The notes under the pieces are model-generated. The model saw only the letters and a program-made list of their open reading frames with translations, was not told where the DNA came from and did no database searches. A DNA stretch of 64,000 bases, from contig NC_079491.1 in assembly GCF_020520425.1 (NCBI RefSeq), positions 35,579,449-35,643,448 of the forward strand. Reading direction: 5' to 3'. Of this stretch, positions 12,961-24,927 are shown piece after piece. The translations under genes were made by a program, and so were the position numbers. Source of the stretch: Spinacia oleracea (Eukaryota; Streptophyta; Magnoliopsida; Caryophyllales; Amaranthaceae). Every line of letters starts with the position of its first letter. Position 1 is the stretch's first letter.

Positions 12961-14545
12961 GGTTTCGCGTCTGTCCTTTGTTATTCAGAGTTTTATTTTG
13001 TCCGTTCAGTTTCCATTGACTAATGAAGATGTATAGATTGCAAGGCTCTTTGGCTCCAGATGTCTGTTTATGCTCAGATTTTTAATGCTTCAATTTGGAA
13101 AGATTGGTATGGAGTAGAGAACTTGAAATATTCTCTCTCCCTGTCAACTTGCTGGAACAAGCCTGTATGTGTGTTTTAATAATCAGGGGATGATATGTTT
13201 TTGTTTTTCAGCAACTTGATATGAAGCACTTCCTAGTTTCTTTACCTTTTCGAAATAATACTGTATTTAACGGTTTGTGTTAAAAAGGGATATGGGGGTT
13301 GTTTAATAAATGAGTTGTGGGTTCTTACTGTATTTAACTGTATGTGTTAAGGGAAGTGACGAGGTGACTATCTGATATGTGTTGCATCAACAAAACGACA
13401 AAATAGGGAAAAAATGAAGTATCATTCATGTTAAAAAAAGTATCATTTTGTAAAAAAAAAAAAAAGTACTATTCAATTTCTTTGTCTTTTTATTTTGTCT
13501 TTTACTATGATATGCATTTGCAAGCACATATCAGATATGCAAAGATAATTCCTCATGTGTTAAGAGGGGATATAGAGGTTGTTTTTTTTTTTTGTTCTAC
13601 TACGAGGAGTTTTAACCGCCTTCGGCTGGTGGACTATTTTCGCAGGAGTTTATATGGGTACCTTGATGGACATTATCTCTCCCAACTGAAGTTTTTTCCA
13701 TACCCAAAATCCGAACCCAAGACCTTAGTTAAGGAGCAAGAGGCCATTAACCACCTACACCAATCCCATTTCTCGAGGTTTGGGAGCGTTCTTCGAAATT
13801 CAAAATTTGAACTGAACTCCCACTCGAAAACTTGGGCAGAATGGGCAGCCAGCCACTGGAAGCGGATGTGCTGAATGCAGGCAGCAACGCCTGGCGCAGG
13901 GGCCTGCGCCTAGCGCTACTGCTGGCATCCAAAACTTTAGCGTGGAAGTGGCAGGTTGCTCATGGACCGCTCGCATAATCGAATCGAAAATTAGAACTCC
14001 CCACCGGAGTCGCCAGATTGTAGGGGGTTTGTTTTTCCCGCGCTGTTGGATTTGCCTTCCCCTACGGACTTTGTAGATTTTGAATTTCGAAGGAGTCGCC
14101 ACCAAACAATATTTAACGAAAGACCAAAGTTGACTCTTGTGGATAAGGTATTGAATCTTAGAAACCGAATGGGTGAGATTCGTGAAGGGAATGAAATGCT
14201 TATTTTGCGGGCTTTTGAAAGTACATTCGAGTGCAAGACAAGGATCATTTTCGAATAATCTTAATCATGACGCTAAGTTGGTTTGAGCTAGCATGCATTT
14301 TAGAACATAGAAATTGCTACTTGTATGTGGTCACTTTGCTTTAAAGTTAATTAAAGGAATCTAAGGCCGGTTTGTCCAAGAATTATCTTCATTAAGCGTG
14401 ATGTAACCTTTTGTATGTTGTTGAATTTAGCATGTGAGGTGATGAAAACAATAAGCATGTAAAGCAACATCACAAGAAATAAAGGAATTATTGAAATGCG
14501 TACAAAACCACATCACCTTGAAAAAGGTGAGTAAAGAGTGTGGAA

Positions 14546-14690
14546 TTGAAATTGCAAAAGTAAAAGTGCGATATTGAAAGTGCGTTATTGAAATGCGGTA
14601 TTGAAGTGCGATATTGAAATTGCGGTATTGAAAGTGCGACATTGAAATGACGATATTGAAATGACGATATTGAAATTGTATTATTGTACT
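14546..14690. repeat. degenerate minisatellite of GTGCGATATTGAAA-like units
   Basis: About nine imperfect units of roughly 14-17 bp containing 'gcgatattgaaa', 'gcggtattgaa' and 'gacgatattgaaat'. The period is irregular and there is no coding interpretation. Confidence 0.7.
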
Positions 14691-15706
14691 AGAGATCCGA
14701 ACGCCAAACATTTACTTAATAATAAATGTGCCCGACAGAGATTCGATTCTCTAAAAATCTCCATTTTAGATGAGTTGCTCATCATAAAGCATCCTTGATT
14801 ATGATTATTGAAAATAGAACTTGAATATAGAACTTGAATATTGAAGTTGAACATTGAAATTAGGAGACGTGATTCTTAAATATTAGACCTTTTAATGTGA
14901 AAAAGGCCTCACCTTTAATATGCTCCATTACTTGAACTTGATTCTAGTTTAAGGAGTGATTACAAACAACCTTAAACATCATAGAATCTTGAAAATGGGA
15001 CTTGTATTTGAACATAAAAGATGAATTGTGTTCTAGTTTGGAAAAAGGTTTGCATTTTTCCAAACATCCTTGAACCTGTATAAAGTTGGGGTTTTTGAAT
15101 ATTTGTTGATGATTGTTGTAAGGAATACTTTCAAGGATGAAAGTTTCAACTTACTAAACATGTTTTTTGAAATCAAAGCATAAAGATTGAAACTTGAAAT
15201 TTGTAGAAGGAGTTTGGATGATCATTTGAGGGGGATTTCAAGTATGAAATCCCCTCAAAGATTACTCCTTTTTTTATCTTACCTAGTTCAAGTGTTTGTA
15301 TGAACATCGATCACAAGAACAACATAGGAAAACTTGAAATAATAAAGGTAGAAACTTTAATTAAATCATGATAATTTGTTTGGACTCGGTTTTACGGGAC
15401 GGGCCCGACATGCTCGGTTTTGTGAGTCGGCGCCCGAATTTGGATTGCTTAGTGTCATTTTGACCGGAAAGTACCTTGTAAAACCAATGGAGAGGTCCAT
15501 TGGGTGAGATTGTGTTTGTATTTTGAAATTGATTTTTGGAAATTGAATTTTGTACCGAGTTCCGTAATAATGGGCTCGGGAATTGGACTATGAATTTTGG
15601 ATTTTGGAATACACTTTAGCAATTGGGACTTCCGCACGGAGTTGCACCAACCACCTAGCAAGGATAATAGTATCGTCATCATCCCATTAGGGGAGACAAG
15701 AATTAG

Positions 15707-15711
15707 GTGTC
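15707..15711. repeat. target-site duplication GTGTC, left
   Basis: Exact match to GTGTC at 23279-23283 on the far side of the Gypsy element. Confidence 0.9.
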
Positions 15712-17178
15712 TGATAGGCTGTCGTACACCCGTCAAAAATAAAATCTTAGCGAAACCTCCTAACAATGCAGTAGGGTAAGCAGGGTCGAATCCACAAAGA
15801 GATGGCTATTTAAATCTAGCTTTCAAGGTATGGCGATACTAACAATGTCACGAAATTTAGGATTGAATGTTTAAACTAAAATAAATAGAAAAATAAACTA
15901 AAAGATCTAGGGCAACGGTTCACCATGTTCATAGTTCAGAATCAATCAAAACATCATCAACAATTCAAATATTCAAATTATCTAGAGCATAAGTTAATCC
16001 TACGGCCGGGTCTTAACACTCTCAATTCAACATATGCAGTATGGTCGCTAACATAATCAGAATTGCTAGTTGTAGGTAAGCCTCTAAAATTCGATCTTTC
16101 GATTCTAAATCCTATTAGCATGATTTAATCAAACAATTGATCAGATTGCAAAGATTAACAATATAAACCTAATCAACTAGAAATATCAATGAATAATCAA
16201 ACCATCAACAACAATAATAAGGATTCATAATATAAACAAGGATTCCCAAACCCTAGAAAGCGAACTACTCAATCATGAAACGAACAATGAAAATCAAATC
16301 TAAGAATGAAAACATAATTAAAAGCAATAAATAAAATAAAGAGAAAAATCAATAATGCCTCAAAGAATTACATTGATGGAGTATGTAGAAAAACTAGGGT
16401 TCATGAAAAAGAGAAGAGAGAAAAGAAACGTGAAAGAGTTCTAAGGAATTGAAAAACGTTAGGAAAATAAAAGCATAAGGGAATACAATAATTCCCTTGA
16501 GGTATTTTAGTGTTTCCTAAATTCTAAACAAAAAAGGAAAATAATAATAATTACATAAGTTATCATTTAATTGAACGATCACGAGAAACGACGCAACGAA
16601 CCCGCATGGAAGTAGCTGGGCGGAGAAACCAGCGGGCCCGCTGGTGGGTCGCTGGTTTTCGCGCCAAAGGGGAAGATTGGGCCATCATTTTGGGCTTCGG
16701 GCTAAGCGGATAGTCAAGCCATCTTGTTTATGTCATAACTCTTGTTCTACAATGCCTATAAGGACGTGTGACCTGTCGTTGGAAAGCTCTTGAAGTCTAC
16801 TTTCTAGGCCAATAAAAATCGCCTCATTCCGACATGTAGAACTTGTGATATCATTAAAAGAGTGAACGCTTGTCCGTTTTGATGCTTAGAAAAATAGCGT
16901 TTAGCTTCGTTGTTGACTCAAAATTATCCCTAGAGATATGCAATGATCCTCGAGTCAACATTCCATCCGTTCATCATCCAAATCAACTCATAACACTCCG
17001 AAAGCATCCAAATGACCGTAAAATCACCTGAAACATTAAGAAAACACAAACGGGGCGTAATAGAGTACGACAACGATAACTTATGCAAATGTGATCCTAA
17101 ATGCAACTAAAATGATATAAATGCCTAATAATGCAACCTAAATGCGCCTAAAATACCCTATACAAATATGACTTATCA
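15712..17178 (-). repeat. LTR of the Gypsy element (3' LTR in element orientation)
   Basis: Starts TGATAGGCTGTCG and ends GACTTATCA in window orientation; equal in length to 21812-23278 with only scattered substitutions. Confidence 0.93.
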
Positions 17179-17191
17179 AATTCCCCCAAGC
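17179..17191 (-). other. polypurine tract of the Gypsy element
   Basis: Minus-strand GCTTGGGGGAATT abuts the LTR; such a tract primes plus-strand DNA synthesis in LTR elements. Confidence 0.8.
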
Positions 17192-17782
17192 TAGACTGTT
17201 GCTTGTCCCCAAGCAACACTAAACCAAAGGTAGAGAAACAAGACGCACATGACTTTCACAAAACCATGGTAAGACCAACCCAACTCTCGAGCAAACAATC
17301 AAACAGAGTTATTGAGACAGAAATCTAGCTCAGATACAAATAGAACCACAAAGCATCGTGATCCACAATCGAAACAACCAAGCTTAGCCACAAACTATTC
17401 TCAATCAAGCTAGTCGTCGCCGCATACCTTGTAGAATATAAATATATGATGCAACATGGGGTAAGATGACAATAGCAAGAAACGATTTTCATTCAATCAC
17501 AAAACAAAATGCCGATCAAGAGGTATTTATAATAAGCTTGTAATGGGGCTAGGTGAAAAGGAAGGGTAGGGTATAATTTGGGAAAAAGTGAGAGTAAGGT
17601 CCAACTTGGGGAGCAAATGTGAAATATATGCGTCGGCGTGATAATGCCGCAAATCCAACTCCATCGAACCATGAAACCCGAACAATCAACCAAGTTATAA
17701 CCAAGGGAAAAACATAATATAATATCAATGATCTTTCTTCATTCCCCTTTCCCAGCTTTCAGACTACATACAAAAACGAAAA

Positions 17783-17912
17783 ACATATTTTTTTTTTATT
17801 TTTCTTTGATTTTTCTCTCTTTTTTTCTTCTTTTTTTTTTCCTATTTTTTTTCTTTTTTTTTTTTTTTCCTTTTTTCTTCTTTTTTTTTCTTTTTTTTTT
17901 TTCTATTTATTT
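17783..17912 (+). repeat. T-rich polypyrimidine tract in the Gypsy interior
   Basis: About 130 bases almost entirely T and C. It yields a meaningless Phe-rich frame. Confidence 0.85.
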
Positions 17913-19489
17913 TGTTATGAAAATGAAACTAGATAATGAAATCGAAAGTACATAAATAAATCTAATGCTAACTGTTACAAGCTTGGGTGCCAACAATAAT
18001 ATACACCATTTCCGAACCACAAATCCAAACATAGCCTCGAACCACGAACTATTGGCTTAGTGTGCCAATCAATCAACATCAATGAAACCATTACGAACAC
18101 CGAAGCTCCCCCAAGCTAGACTCGGGACAAGTAACCAACGGGGCTAATAGGGCTCAATTTTGTGGAGTTAAAACAATAAACAGACAAGGCTACAACATGG
18201 GTATGAAAGGCAGGAACTGATGTTTCTAAATTCGTCTGAAGGCTTCCTAAGAGAATGGCCTCTGTCATATGCGGCATGCGTGAGTTGCAACTAAAATACT
18301 AATGAATCTCAAGCCAAAATCATACGATAACAAGTCACATCAATCACACAAACACATAGTAAGGTGACCTACAAGATAATTGGCTAGCTATTCTTGACAC
18401 GAGACCAACATCTTACCGCATACCATTCAATTGGTTCACACAATGCCAAGCAGTTATCAATGTATAGCATGACCGACTGAATTTCAGAATCATAACTAAG
18501 TTCAAAAGAAGCTCAAGAGAGTCAAATAAAGCCCGAACATAGTTTGAAAGTAAATTGCACAATGCAGGGTATAAAGACATATGAATGCAAGTAAGAATGC
18601 AACTAAATTGAACAATAACACTAGGAAAGTAGTACATTTTTTTTTTCGTTGCACGTAAACTCCCACCCCTAATGGACGGTACAAAGCGTACAACACCTAA
18701 ACAAAACAATACAACTATACTAGAAAGCAATAAAGATAGATATCCCTCCCCCAAGCTAAACAAAACACAGTGCCCTCACTGTGAAAATAGCAACAATATA
18801 ACTCAAACAAGGGAGAGAGATGGAAAGTGCTCACTCGTGATGAGCCTCGTCAGCCGAGTATGATTCGGTAGGATTGTCGACAATAGAAGCGGTGTGGCCA
18901 GAAGCTTCAAACTAGCGACCCAAAGAGTCAATCTTCATGGATGCAACAACCACAATTTAGAATACTCCATTCAACCAAGACGGTGCATACTTCAAGATTC
19001 AACGATCAATCCCAACGAATAGTTCATGCAATAATCAATAATTTCCCAATGCTACCAATTTGAACTCAACAATCAACAAACGTTAAACAATCTCAACAAG
19101 CAATTCAGATAATATTCGCCAATGCTTATAGTTCAAACTCAACAACCAACAAGCGTTAACCAATCTCAACAAATAATTCATATCACCAACAACGACAACC
19201 ATTCAAATTCAACAACCAATATTGTCATCAAAATTCCAATTCCCTTTTCAAAAAATGATTCAAGTGAATAAAGTTTAGAAAACTTGAAATTTTAAAACCT
19301 TTTGTGCACCACAAAGACCAGAATTTGGTTGCAAATTCACATGAATTCCGTAAACAAGCACCAATACTACACAATTTGCCAATGCCCAAAAAGAAACAAA
19401 AACCCCCCAAATTAATTTCAAAAATTAGGGTTTGATATTCATGAACAAAATGATGGTGAAGGTGGCAGATTTGAGAGATACAGGAGGAG

Positions 19490-20100
19490 GGAAGATCGGA
19501 CTGGAAGGCTGGTGCGCTGACCACCATGGCAGCGGTTGATGGTGGCCGGCGAGGGTGAAGGAAGGCGGTGTCTGGTGGTGCGCTGGGCGGGTGAAGGACG
19601 TGGAGGCTGCAGTGGGAGATTGCAAGGGAGAAGAGTGGTGCTGCAGCGTGGGTAAGGTAGAGGCAAACACGAGGGGGGGAGGTAGGGCGACGGTGGGGTG
19701 TGGCGACGGCGGAACTTCCGGTGGGGTAGATGGTTGACTGTGGCTTGACGGTTGGTGGCTGGAGGATGGTGGAGGGGTGAAGGAGAGTGCGCAGGGGTGG
19801 TGCGGTTGCGTGGATGAGGGAAACTGGAGGGGAAGTGTTTGAGGGTGCGCAGGGGTGGTGGCTTGGCTGGAAAAAAATTTGTTTTTTTTTTTTTGAATAT
19901 GGGTGGGCGGGAAATCCAGCGAGGGCGCTGGTTATCCAGCGGGCAAGGCAGAGAGTTGTGAAATTGGGCCAAAAACGTTCAGCGAGGCCGCTGGGTAGTC
20001 GTTGGTTGTGCGCACAACGAAGTGCGACGAGCTAGCTCGTTGGGTGAGCGCTGGAATGCGCGAGTGCAGCTCGTCGCTGCATTATTGTGGCTTGCAAAAA
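19490..20100. other. G-rich island in the Gypsy interior
   Basis: Markedly richer in G on the plus strand than the AT-rich surroundings, with 'ggtgg', 'gaggg' and 'ccagcg..cgctgg' words. The latter also occur in the LTR near 16638-16662. Minus-strand frames are Pro/Ser/His-rich and look like composition artefacts. It may be an untranslated structural region or captured host DNA. Confidence 0.5.
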
Positions 20101-20195
20101 CTTGTCGATGCATCGGATTTTCGGAATTAACTTGATCTTGACCCTATAATTCTGAAAAAATAATAATTCAAGCACCACTAAATTCAAAAGTTAGA

Positions 20196-20403
20196 ATCGT
20201 TAGTGAAACTAAACGCACAAAAATAAATAAAATAAATACGATGAACGAAAAACTAATCTAAAAATAAAATAAAATTATGAATTCAAGTGAACTCAAAGAA
20301 AAAAAAATCGTTAGCAAAATTAAACGCAAAATAAATAAATAAATACGATTAACGAAAACTAATCAAAAATAAAATAAAATTATGAATTCAAGTGAACTCA
20401 AAG
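20196..20403 (+). repeat. about 100-bp tandem duplication
   Basis: Two consecutive near-copies, 20196-20298 and about 20307-20403, each starting 'atcgttag' and ending 'caagtgaactcaaag'. They differ by small substitutions and indels. Confidence 0.85.
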
Positions 20404-21231
20404 GAAAATATTTTTGTGCTTTTGTTGTTTTTTTTTTATTTTTATATTTTCAATAAATTAAGCAAATAGAAATAAAATACTAAATTAAAATGGAAATAAA
20501 TGAAGAAAATTGAAATGAAGGAAAGTTAGGAATTGGGTTGCCTCTCGATAAGCGCTCGTTTTAAGTCATTAGCTTGACTCCACTCAAATATTTAATCAGA
20601 AGAATCCAACGCCTTGAGTAATTTATCAAATGCCCCTGCAAACATGTCATTGAGCACTACGTATGGCTTGAGAAAAACCAAATTCATCCTCGTAAATAGG
20701 GTATTAGATAAATAAACAGAAAAAATAAAACCAAAAGAAAAAGAATCAGAAGTAGAAGTAGAGGAAAAATCAAAAGAAAAAGAAAAAAGAGAATATTTAC
20801 AACTTCCCTCTAATTGCTCCTCGGGCAATGTAAACGTTTTAGAATGAGCATCAAGGTCGGCAAGGTCAAATGTATCAAGGAATGTATCAAGGTCAAGTGC
20901 GAAAGACTTAACATGGGGGATGTAGGAAAAAGATCAAGCCTCCGCGAGAACGGGACATAGGCGGGAGGAGATATAGGCTCAACATTGATGCTTTTACCCA
21001 TAATTCCACCCTCGTGAACAAACTCGTCACTAAAATCGTCAACCAAAAGTTTCGCAACCAACGGTTTCTCAACCATCGATTCTACAACCATTAGTGATTC
21101 TTCATCCTCCAAAGTCTCCGTTATATCCAACTTTTCCTCATCAGTACCAAAAGTCAAATGATAACCTTCCTCTAATGAACTAACATTCTCAACAAATCCA
21201 CCATCATCATCATCATCATTATAAAGGATTT

Positions 21232-21690
21232 TCATGTCATAATAAGATGGTTCGAGTTGGAAATTTTGCGTATTAAATCGAAGGAAAGGGTTGACAGTTT
21301 TAACATATGACTCGCTATAGGGACAAAGAGAAGTATCATGGTCATGACAATGACACCAAGAACAATAATACGGGGGAGGGTATGAGTTTGAGGAATAGGA
21401 AAAGAGAAATTTTGCAGAGTAGGTTCAACAAGCATTGTCATCTCCCACTCATATGTATCCCTAGCTCATTGCTCAATCAAATCCCAACACTCTTCTGGAG
21501 TCTTCTCCACAAATATATAACTACTCGTGGAATCCAACACCAATCTTGTATCTTCATTCAATCCCTCATAAATCACCATACATAGTTCCCATTGTTCAAA
21601 AAGATGATTTGGACCAAGAAAATCTCCGAGTCTATAATAATACCTCCAAAACACTTCATTCTCGAATTGAGGAAAACAAATAGAAGCCAT
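21232..21690 (-). pseudogene. Gypsy gag fragment with an in-frame stop
   Basis: Reading leftward from ATG at 21690, about 120 nt inside the 5' LTR, the frame encodes a retrotransposon-gag-like segment with FWRYYYRLGDFL, YEGLNEDTR and KTPEECWDLIEQ. A TGA then interrupts it, and the same frame resumes as ARDTYEWEMTMLVEPTLQ. Athila-type gag proteins have the same FWRY..RF-DLL and YEGL order. It is far shorter than a full gag. Downstream at 21235-20810 is an acidic frame (NDDDDDGGF) of unknown nature. Assignment is by motif memory. Confidence 0.65.
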
Positions 21691-21788
21691 GTATATAAAA
21701 AAAAAGGGAAATTTTATACACAAACGAAAAAAATATATACAATGTAGTCTCACCAAAAATAAAAGCTAAAAAGAAAAATAAAACCGTC

Positions 21789-21806
21789 TCCCCGGCAACG
21801 TCACCA
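21789..21806 (-). other. primer binding site (tRNA-Asp type) of the Gypsy element
   Basis: Minus strand TGGTGACGTTGCCGGGGA, five bases inside the 5' LTR. It matches the usual tRNA-Asp primer site apart from changes at the fourth to sixth positions. Confidence 0.75.
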
Positions 21807-21811
21807 AAATT

Positions 21812-23278
21812 TGATAGGCTGTCGTACACCCGTCAAAAATAAAATCCTAGCGAAACCTCCTAACAATGCAGTAGGGTAAGCAGGGTCGAATCCACAGAGA
21901 GATGGCTATTTAAACCTAGCTTTCAAGGTATGGCGAAACTAACAATGTCACGAAATTTAGGATTGAATGTTTAAACTAAAATAAATAGAAAAATAAACTA
22001 AAAGATCTAGGGCAACGGTTCACCATGTTCATAGTTCAGAATCAATCAAAACATCATCAACAATTCAAATATTCAAATTATCTAGAGCATAAGTTAATCC
22101 TACGGCCGGGTCTTAACACTCTCAATTCAACATATGCAGTATGGTCGCTAACATAATCAGAATTGCTAGTTGTAGGTAAGCCTCTAAAATTCGATCTTTC
22201 GATTCTAAATCCTATTAGCATGATTTAATCAAACAATTGATCAGATTGCAAAGATTAACAATATAAACCTAATCAACTAGAAATATCAATGAATAATCAA
22301 ACCATCAACAACAATAATAAGGATTCATAATATAAACAAGGATTCCCAAACCCTAGAAAGCGAACTACTCAATCATGAAACGAACAATGAAAATCAAATC
22401 TAAGAATGAAAACATAATTAAAAGCAATAAATAAAATAAAGAGAAAAATCAATAATGCCTCAAAGAATTACATTGATGGAGTATGTAGAAAAACTAGGGT
22501 TCATGAAAAAGAGAAGAGAGAAAAGAAACGTGAAAGAGTTCTAAGGAATTGAAAAACGTTAGGAAAATAAAAGCATAAGGGAATACAATAATTCCCTTGA
22601 GGTATTTTAGTGTTTCCTAAATTCTAAACAAAAAAGGAAAATAATAATAATTACATAAGTTATCATTTAATTGAACGATCACGAGAAACGACGCAACGAA
22701 CCCGCATGGAAGTAGCTGGGCGGAGAAACCAGCGGGCCCGCTGGTGGGTCGCTGGTTTTCGCGCCCAAGGGGAAGATTGGGCCATCATTTTGGGCTTCGG
22801 GCTAAGCGGATAGTCAAGCCATCTTGTTTATGTCATAACTCTTGTTCTATAATGCCTATAAGGACGTGTGACCTGTCGTTGGAAAGCTCTTGAAGTCTAC
22901 TTTCTAGGACAATAAAAATCGCCTCATTCCGACATGTAGAACTTGAGATATCATTAAAAGAGTGAACGCTTGTCCGTTTTGATGCTTAGAAAAATAGCGT
23001 TTAGCTTCGTTGTTGACTCAAAATTATCCCTAGAGATATGCAATGATCCTCGAGTCAACATTCCATCCGTTCATCATCCAAATCAACTCATAACACTCCG
23101 AAAGCATCCAAATGACCGTATAATCACCTGAAACATTAAGAAAACACAAACGGGGCGTAATAAAGTACGACAACGATAACTTATGCAAATGTGATCCTAA
23201 ATGCAACTAAAATGATATAAATGCCTAATAATGCAACCTAAATGCGCCTAAAATACCCTATACAAATATGACTCATCA
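21812..23278 (-). repeat. LTR of the Gypsy element (5' LTR in element orientation)
   Basis: 1467 bp, starting TGATAGGCTGTCG and ending GACTCATCA in window orientation; near-identical partner of 15712-17178. Confidence 0.93.
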
Positions 23279-23283
23279 GTGTC
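23279..23283. repeat. target-site duplication GTGTC, right
   Basis: Exact partner of 15707-15711. Confidence 0.9.
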
Positions 23284-23332
23284 TACACACTCCATCAAAG
23301 GGAGAAACAAAACCTACAAAAATCAAGCAAAC

Positions 23333-24050
23333 TTAGTTAACATACAAAATGCAATAAGAGGTCCAATACTTCTTAGAATACAATCGTACTTCCCTAATAG
23401 GTGTGGTCCGCAAAGCCTTGCAGAACGAGTGCATAGAAATGGTAGTGTGGGCGCTCCATTCCATGAAGCAGCAAACGGTAAGCCGCACCATAAGGGCGAG
23501 CAGGCACCAAGCCAGGGAAATGCTCATACGCCCAAATTTGTCAAAAACGAGGAACAAGTCAACCCTGTGAATCAAAATACAAAATGCAAAGTCAAAAGGA
23601 GTCGTAACCTCCAACACCCTCCACAAAGCAGCCATACTAGTAGGGTCTGTCAAAGCAGTACTCGAGACATTCTTCATCTCATACAAAAGGTGGTTGTATG
23701 CTAGACTACCCCAACTAAGTCCCGGGACCGATCTGAGATCCCTCAAAGGCTCCAAGTAGCATGATAGCACACTACTACTCCTTCCAGGAACAAGCATCTG
23801 GCAAACCAATACAAGCAAGAATAACCGAACCCTCTGCTCCGCCGTATCACTTAGCAGCTCGACACCAGGCAATATCTTGTTCAACGGACAAGAGTTATCG
23901 TCAGGTGGCAATCGTCTCGCAATGGGCCCAAGTAAAGTCAAGGCATAAACAGTGCCCCACTTCAAATCACCAAGCTGGACTTCCCTCTCAGAAAAAGGAA
24001 ATCATGTAATCATAGCAAAGTCAAAGGGAGTGATCATGATCTCCCCCCAC
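23333..24050 (-). pseudogene. transposon-related plant-mobile-domain/DUF1985-like fragment
   Basis: The minus strand reads ITPFDFAMIT, then a TGA stop, then a 210-codon frame with LGDLKWGTVYAL, RRLPPDDNS, RLFLLVLVCQM and SWGSLAYNHLLYEM. The order of a 'TPxDFA' segment, a 'RLFLLVL' helix and an 'SWG.LAY' motif resembles the plant mobile domain or DUF1985 families found in plant transposons. An internal stop and the abrupt end beside the Gypsy insertion argue for a broken copy. It could instead be a decayed host gene; family assignment is tentative. Confidence 0.45.
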
Positions 24051-24059
24051 GCATGTGGA

Positions 24060-24900
24060 ACATACAAGTTGTAATACCTTGTATTTTTTCGTAATTTATA
24101 AGATATATTTTATTGTATTTATAAAGATTTGCACTAGACCTTCCGTCTAAGCATTGCATTTGTTGGTTTTACCGTGGGTCAACAACTTTGCCATCTTATT
24201 AACAAAAAATGAGCCTAACTGAGTAAAGCTGAAATCTAACTTGGAACGAACACGATTTAATTTAATTTTACCAACTTTTAACTCAAGCTCGTACTTGCCT
24301 CGAACTTAAAAACTAGTTTGAGGCATTGAGCTTGACTTTTAAAACAATTTTGAGTTTGAATCAAACTCGAGCTCGACTAGGGAAAACATGTTCGGCTCTA
24401 AGCGTAAAATACCAATATTGTTGTTACTTGACTCTATAATATCTATTGATTTTGGTAATTCGTGTTAAAATTGTCATATACTAATATTGTTGTTACTTGG
24501 CTCCATAATATTAATTGATTTTGATAACTCGTGTCAAAATTGCCATTTAATTACATTATCTACGGCTTGAGGTGAAATACCAAGCTCAAACTTGACTAGT
24601 TTATCAAACAAACCAAACTCAATCCAAATTTTAACGAACGGATACCAAAAGAAGTAGCCATGTATTATAAAGGTTTTTTCTTTTTAACCCCCTTCTTGAC
24701 ATGAGAAATTAGTGACATAATCCCCGCTTCACCAATATTGACCTTACGCCTTACCCAAATCCCCTACTTCAGAAAATTATCTCAAACTCATACTCCACCT
24801 TCATCTTCATCTTCATCTTCATCTTCATCCTTTAAACTTCCGACACTACCTTCTCATATAGTACAAGATTAATCAATAAATCATCTTCAAATTCAGATAT
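24060..24900. other. intergenic debris upstream of the small unknown gene
   Basis: AT-rich with an imperfect internal repeat ('ttgttgttacttg' near 24418 and 24490). No coding signal was seen; the right end probably holds the promoter and leader of the next gene. Confidence 0.4.
24802..24831 (+). repeat. (CTTCAT)n microsatellite in the leader region
   Basis: About five 'cttcat' units roughly 100 bp upstream of the start codon at 24928. Pyrimidine-rich repeats are common in plant 5' UTRs. Confidence 0.8.
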
Positions 24901-24927
24901 TTTATAAATAATTAGCCATAATTCAAA

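Larger units (their letters stand above)
12961..15711. other. repeat debris flanking the Gypsy insertion
   Basis: No host gene recognised. Around 13590-13770 is a decayed repeat ('cccaagaccttagttaagg'). Around 13990-14110 'ggagtcgcca' words suggest old LTR-element sequence. 15360-15711 continues into the target site of the Gypsy element. Short open frames here match nothing I recognise. Confidence 0.5.
15712..23278 (-). mobile_element. non-autonomous Gypsy-type LTR retrotransposon (gag remnant only)
   Basis: A 7567-bp element with two 1467-bp LTRs (15712-17178 and 21812-23278). The outer ends are TG..CA and the flanking GTGTC duplications are exact. Orientation is minus: a primer site complementary to the 3' end of tRNA-Asp lies inside the right LTR at about 21789-21806, and the polypurine tract GCTTGGGGGAATT (minus strand) lies beside the left LTR. 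This pairing is typical of the Athila/Tat branch of Ty3-Gypsy. By eye the LTRs differ at about 11 positions (about 0.75%), indicating recent insertion. No protease, reverse transcriptase or integrase was found in the 4.6-kb interior, so movement would need proteins from a partner. Confidence 0.92.

Noticed and set aside
13747..14105. Overlapping minus-strand frames of 61-101 codons
   Set aside because: Short overlapping frames in decayed repeat sequence, mutually inconsistent, no recognisable domain.
17728..17955. Phe-rich 75-codon frame
   Set aside because: Translation of a polypyrimidine tract.
19439..19972. 177-codon Pro/Ser/His-rich minus-strand frame
   Set aside because: It lies in the G-rich island of the Gypsy element; composition alone explains the residues and no motif is present.
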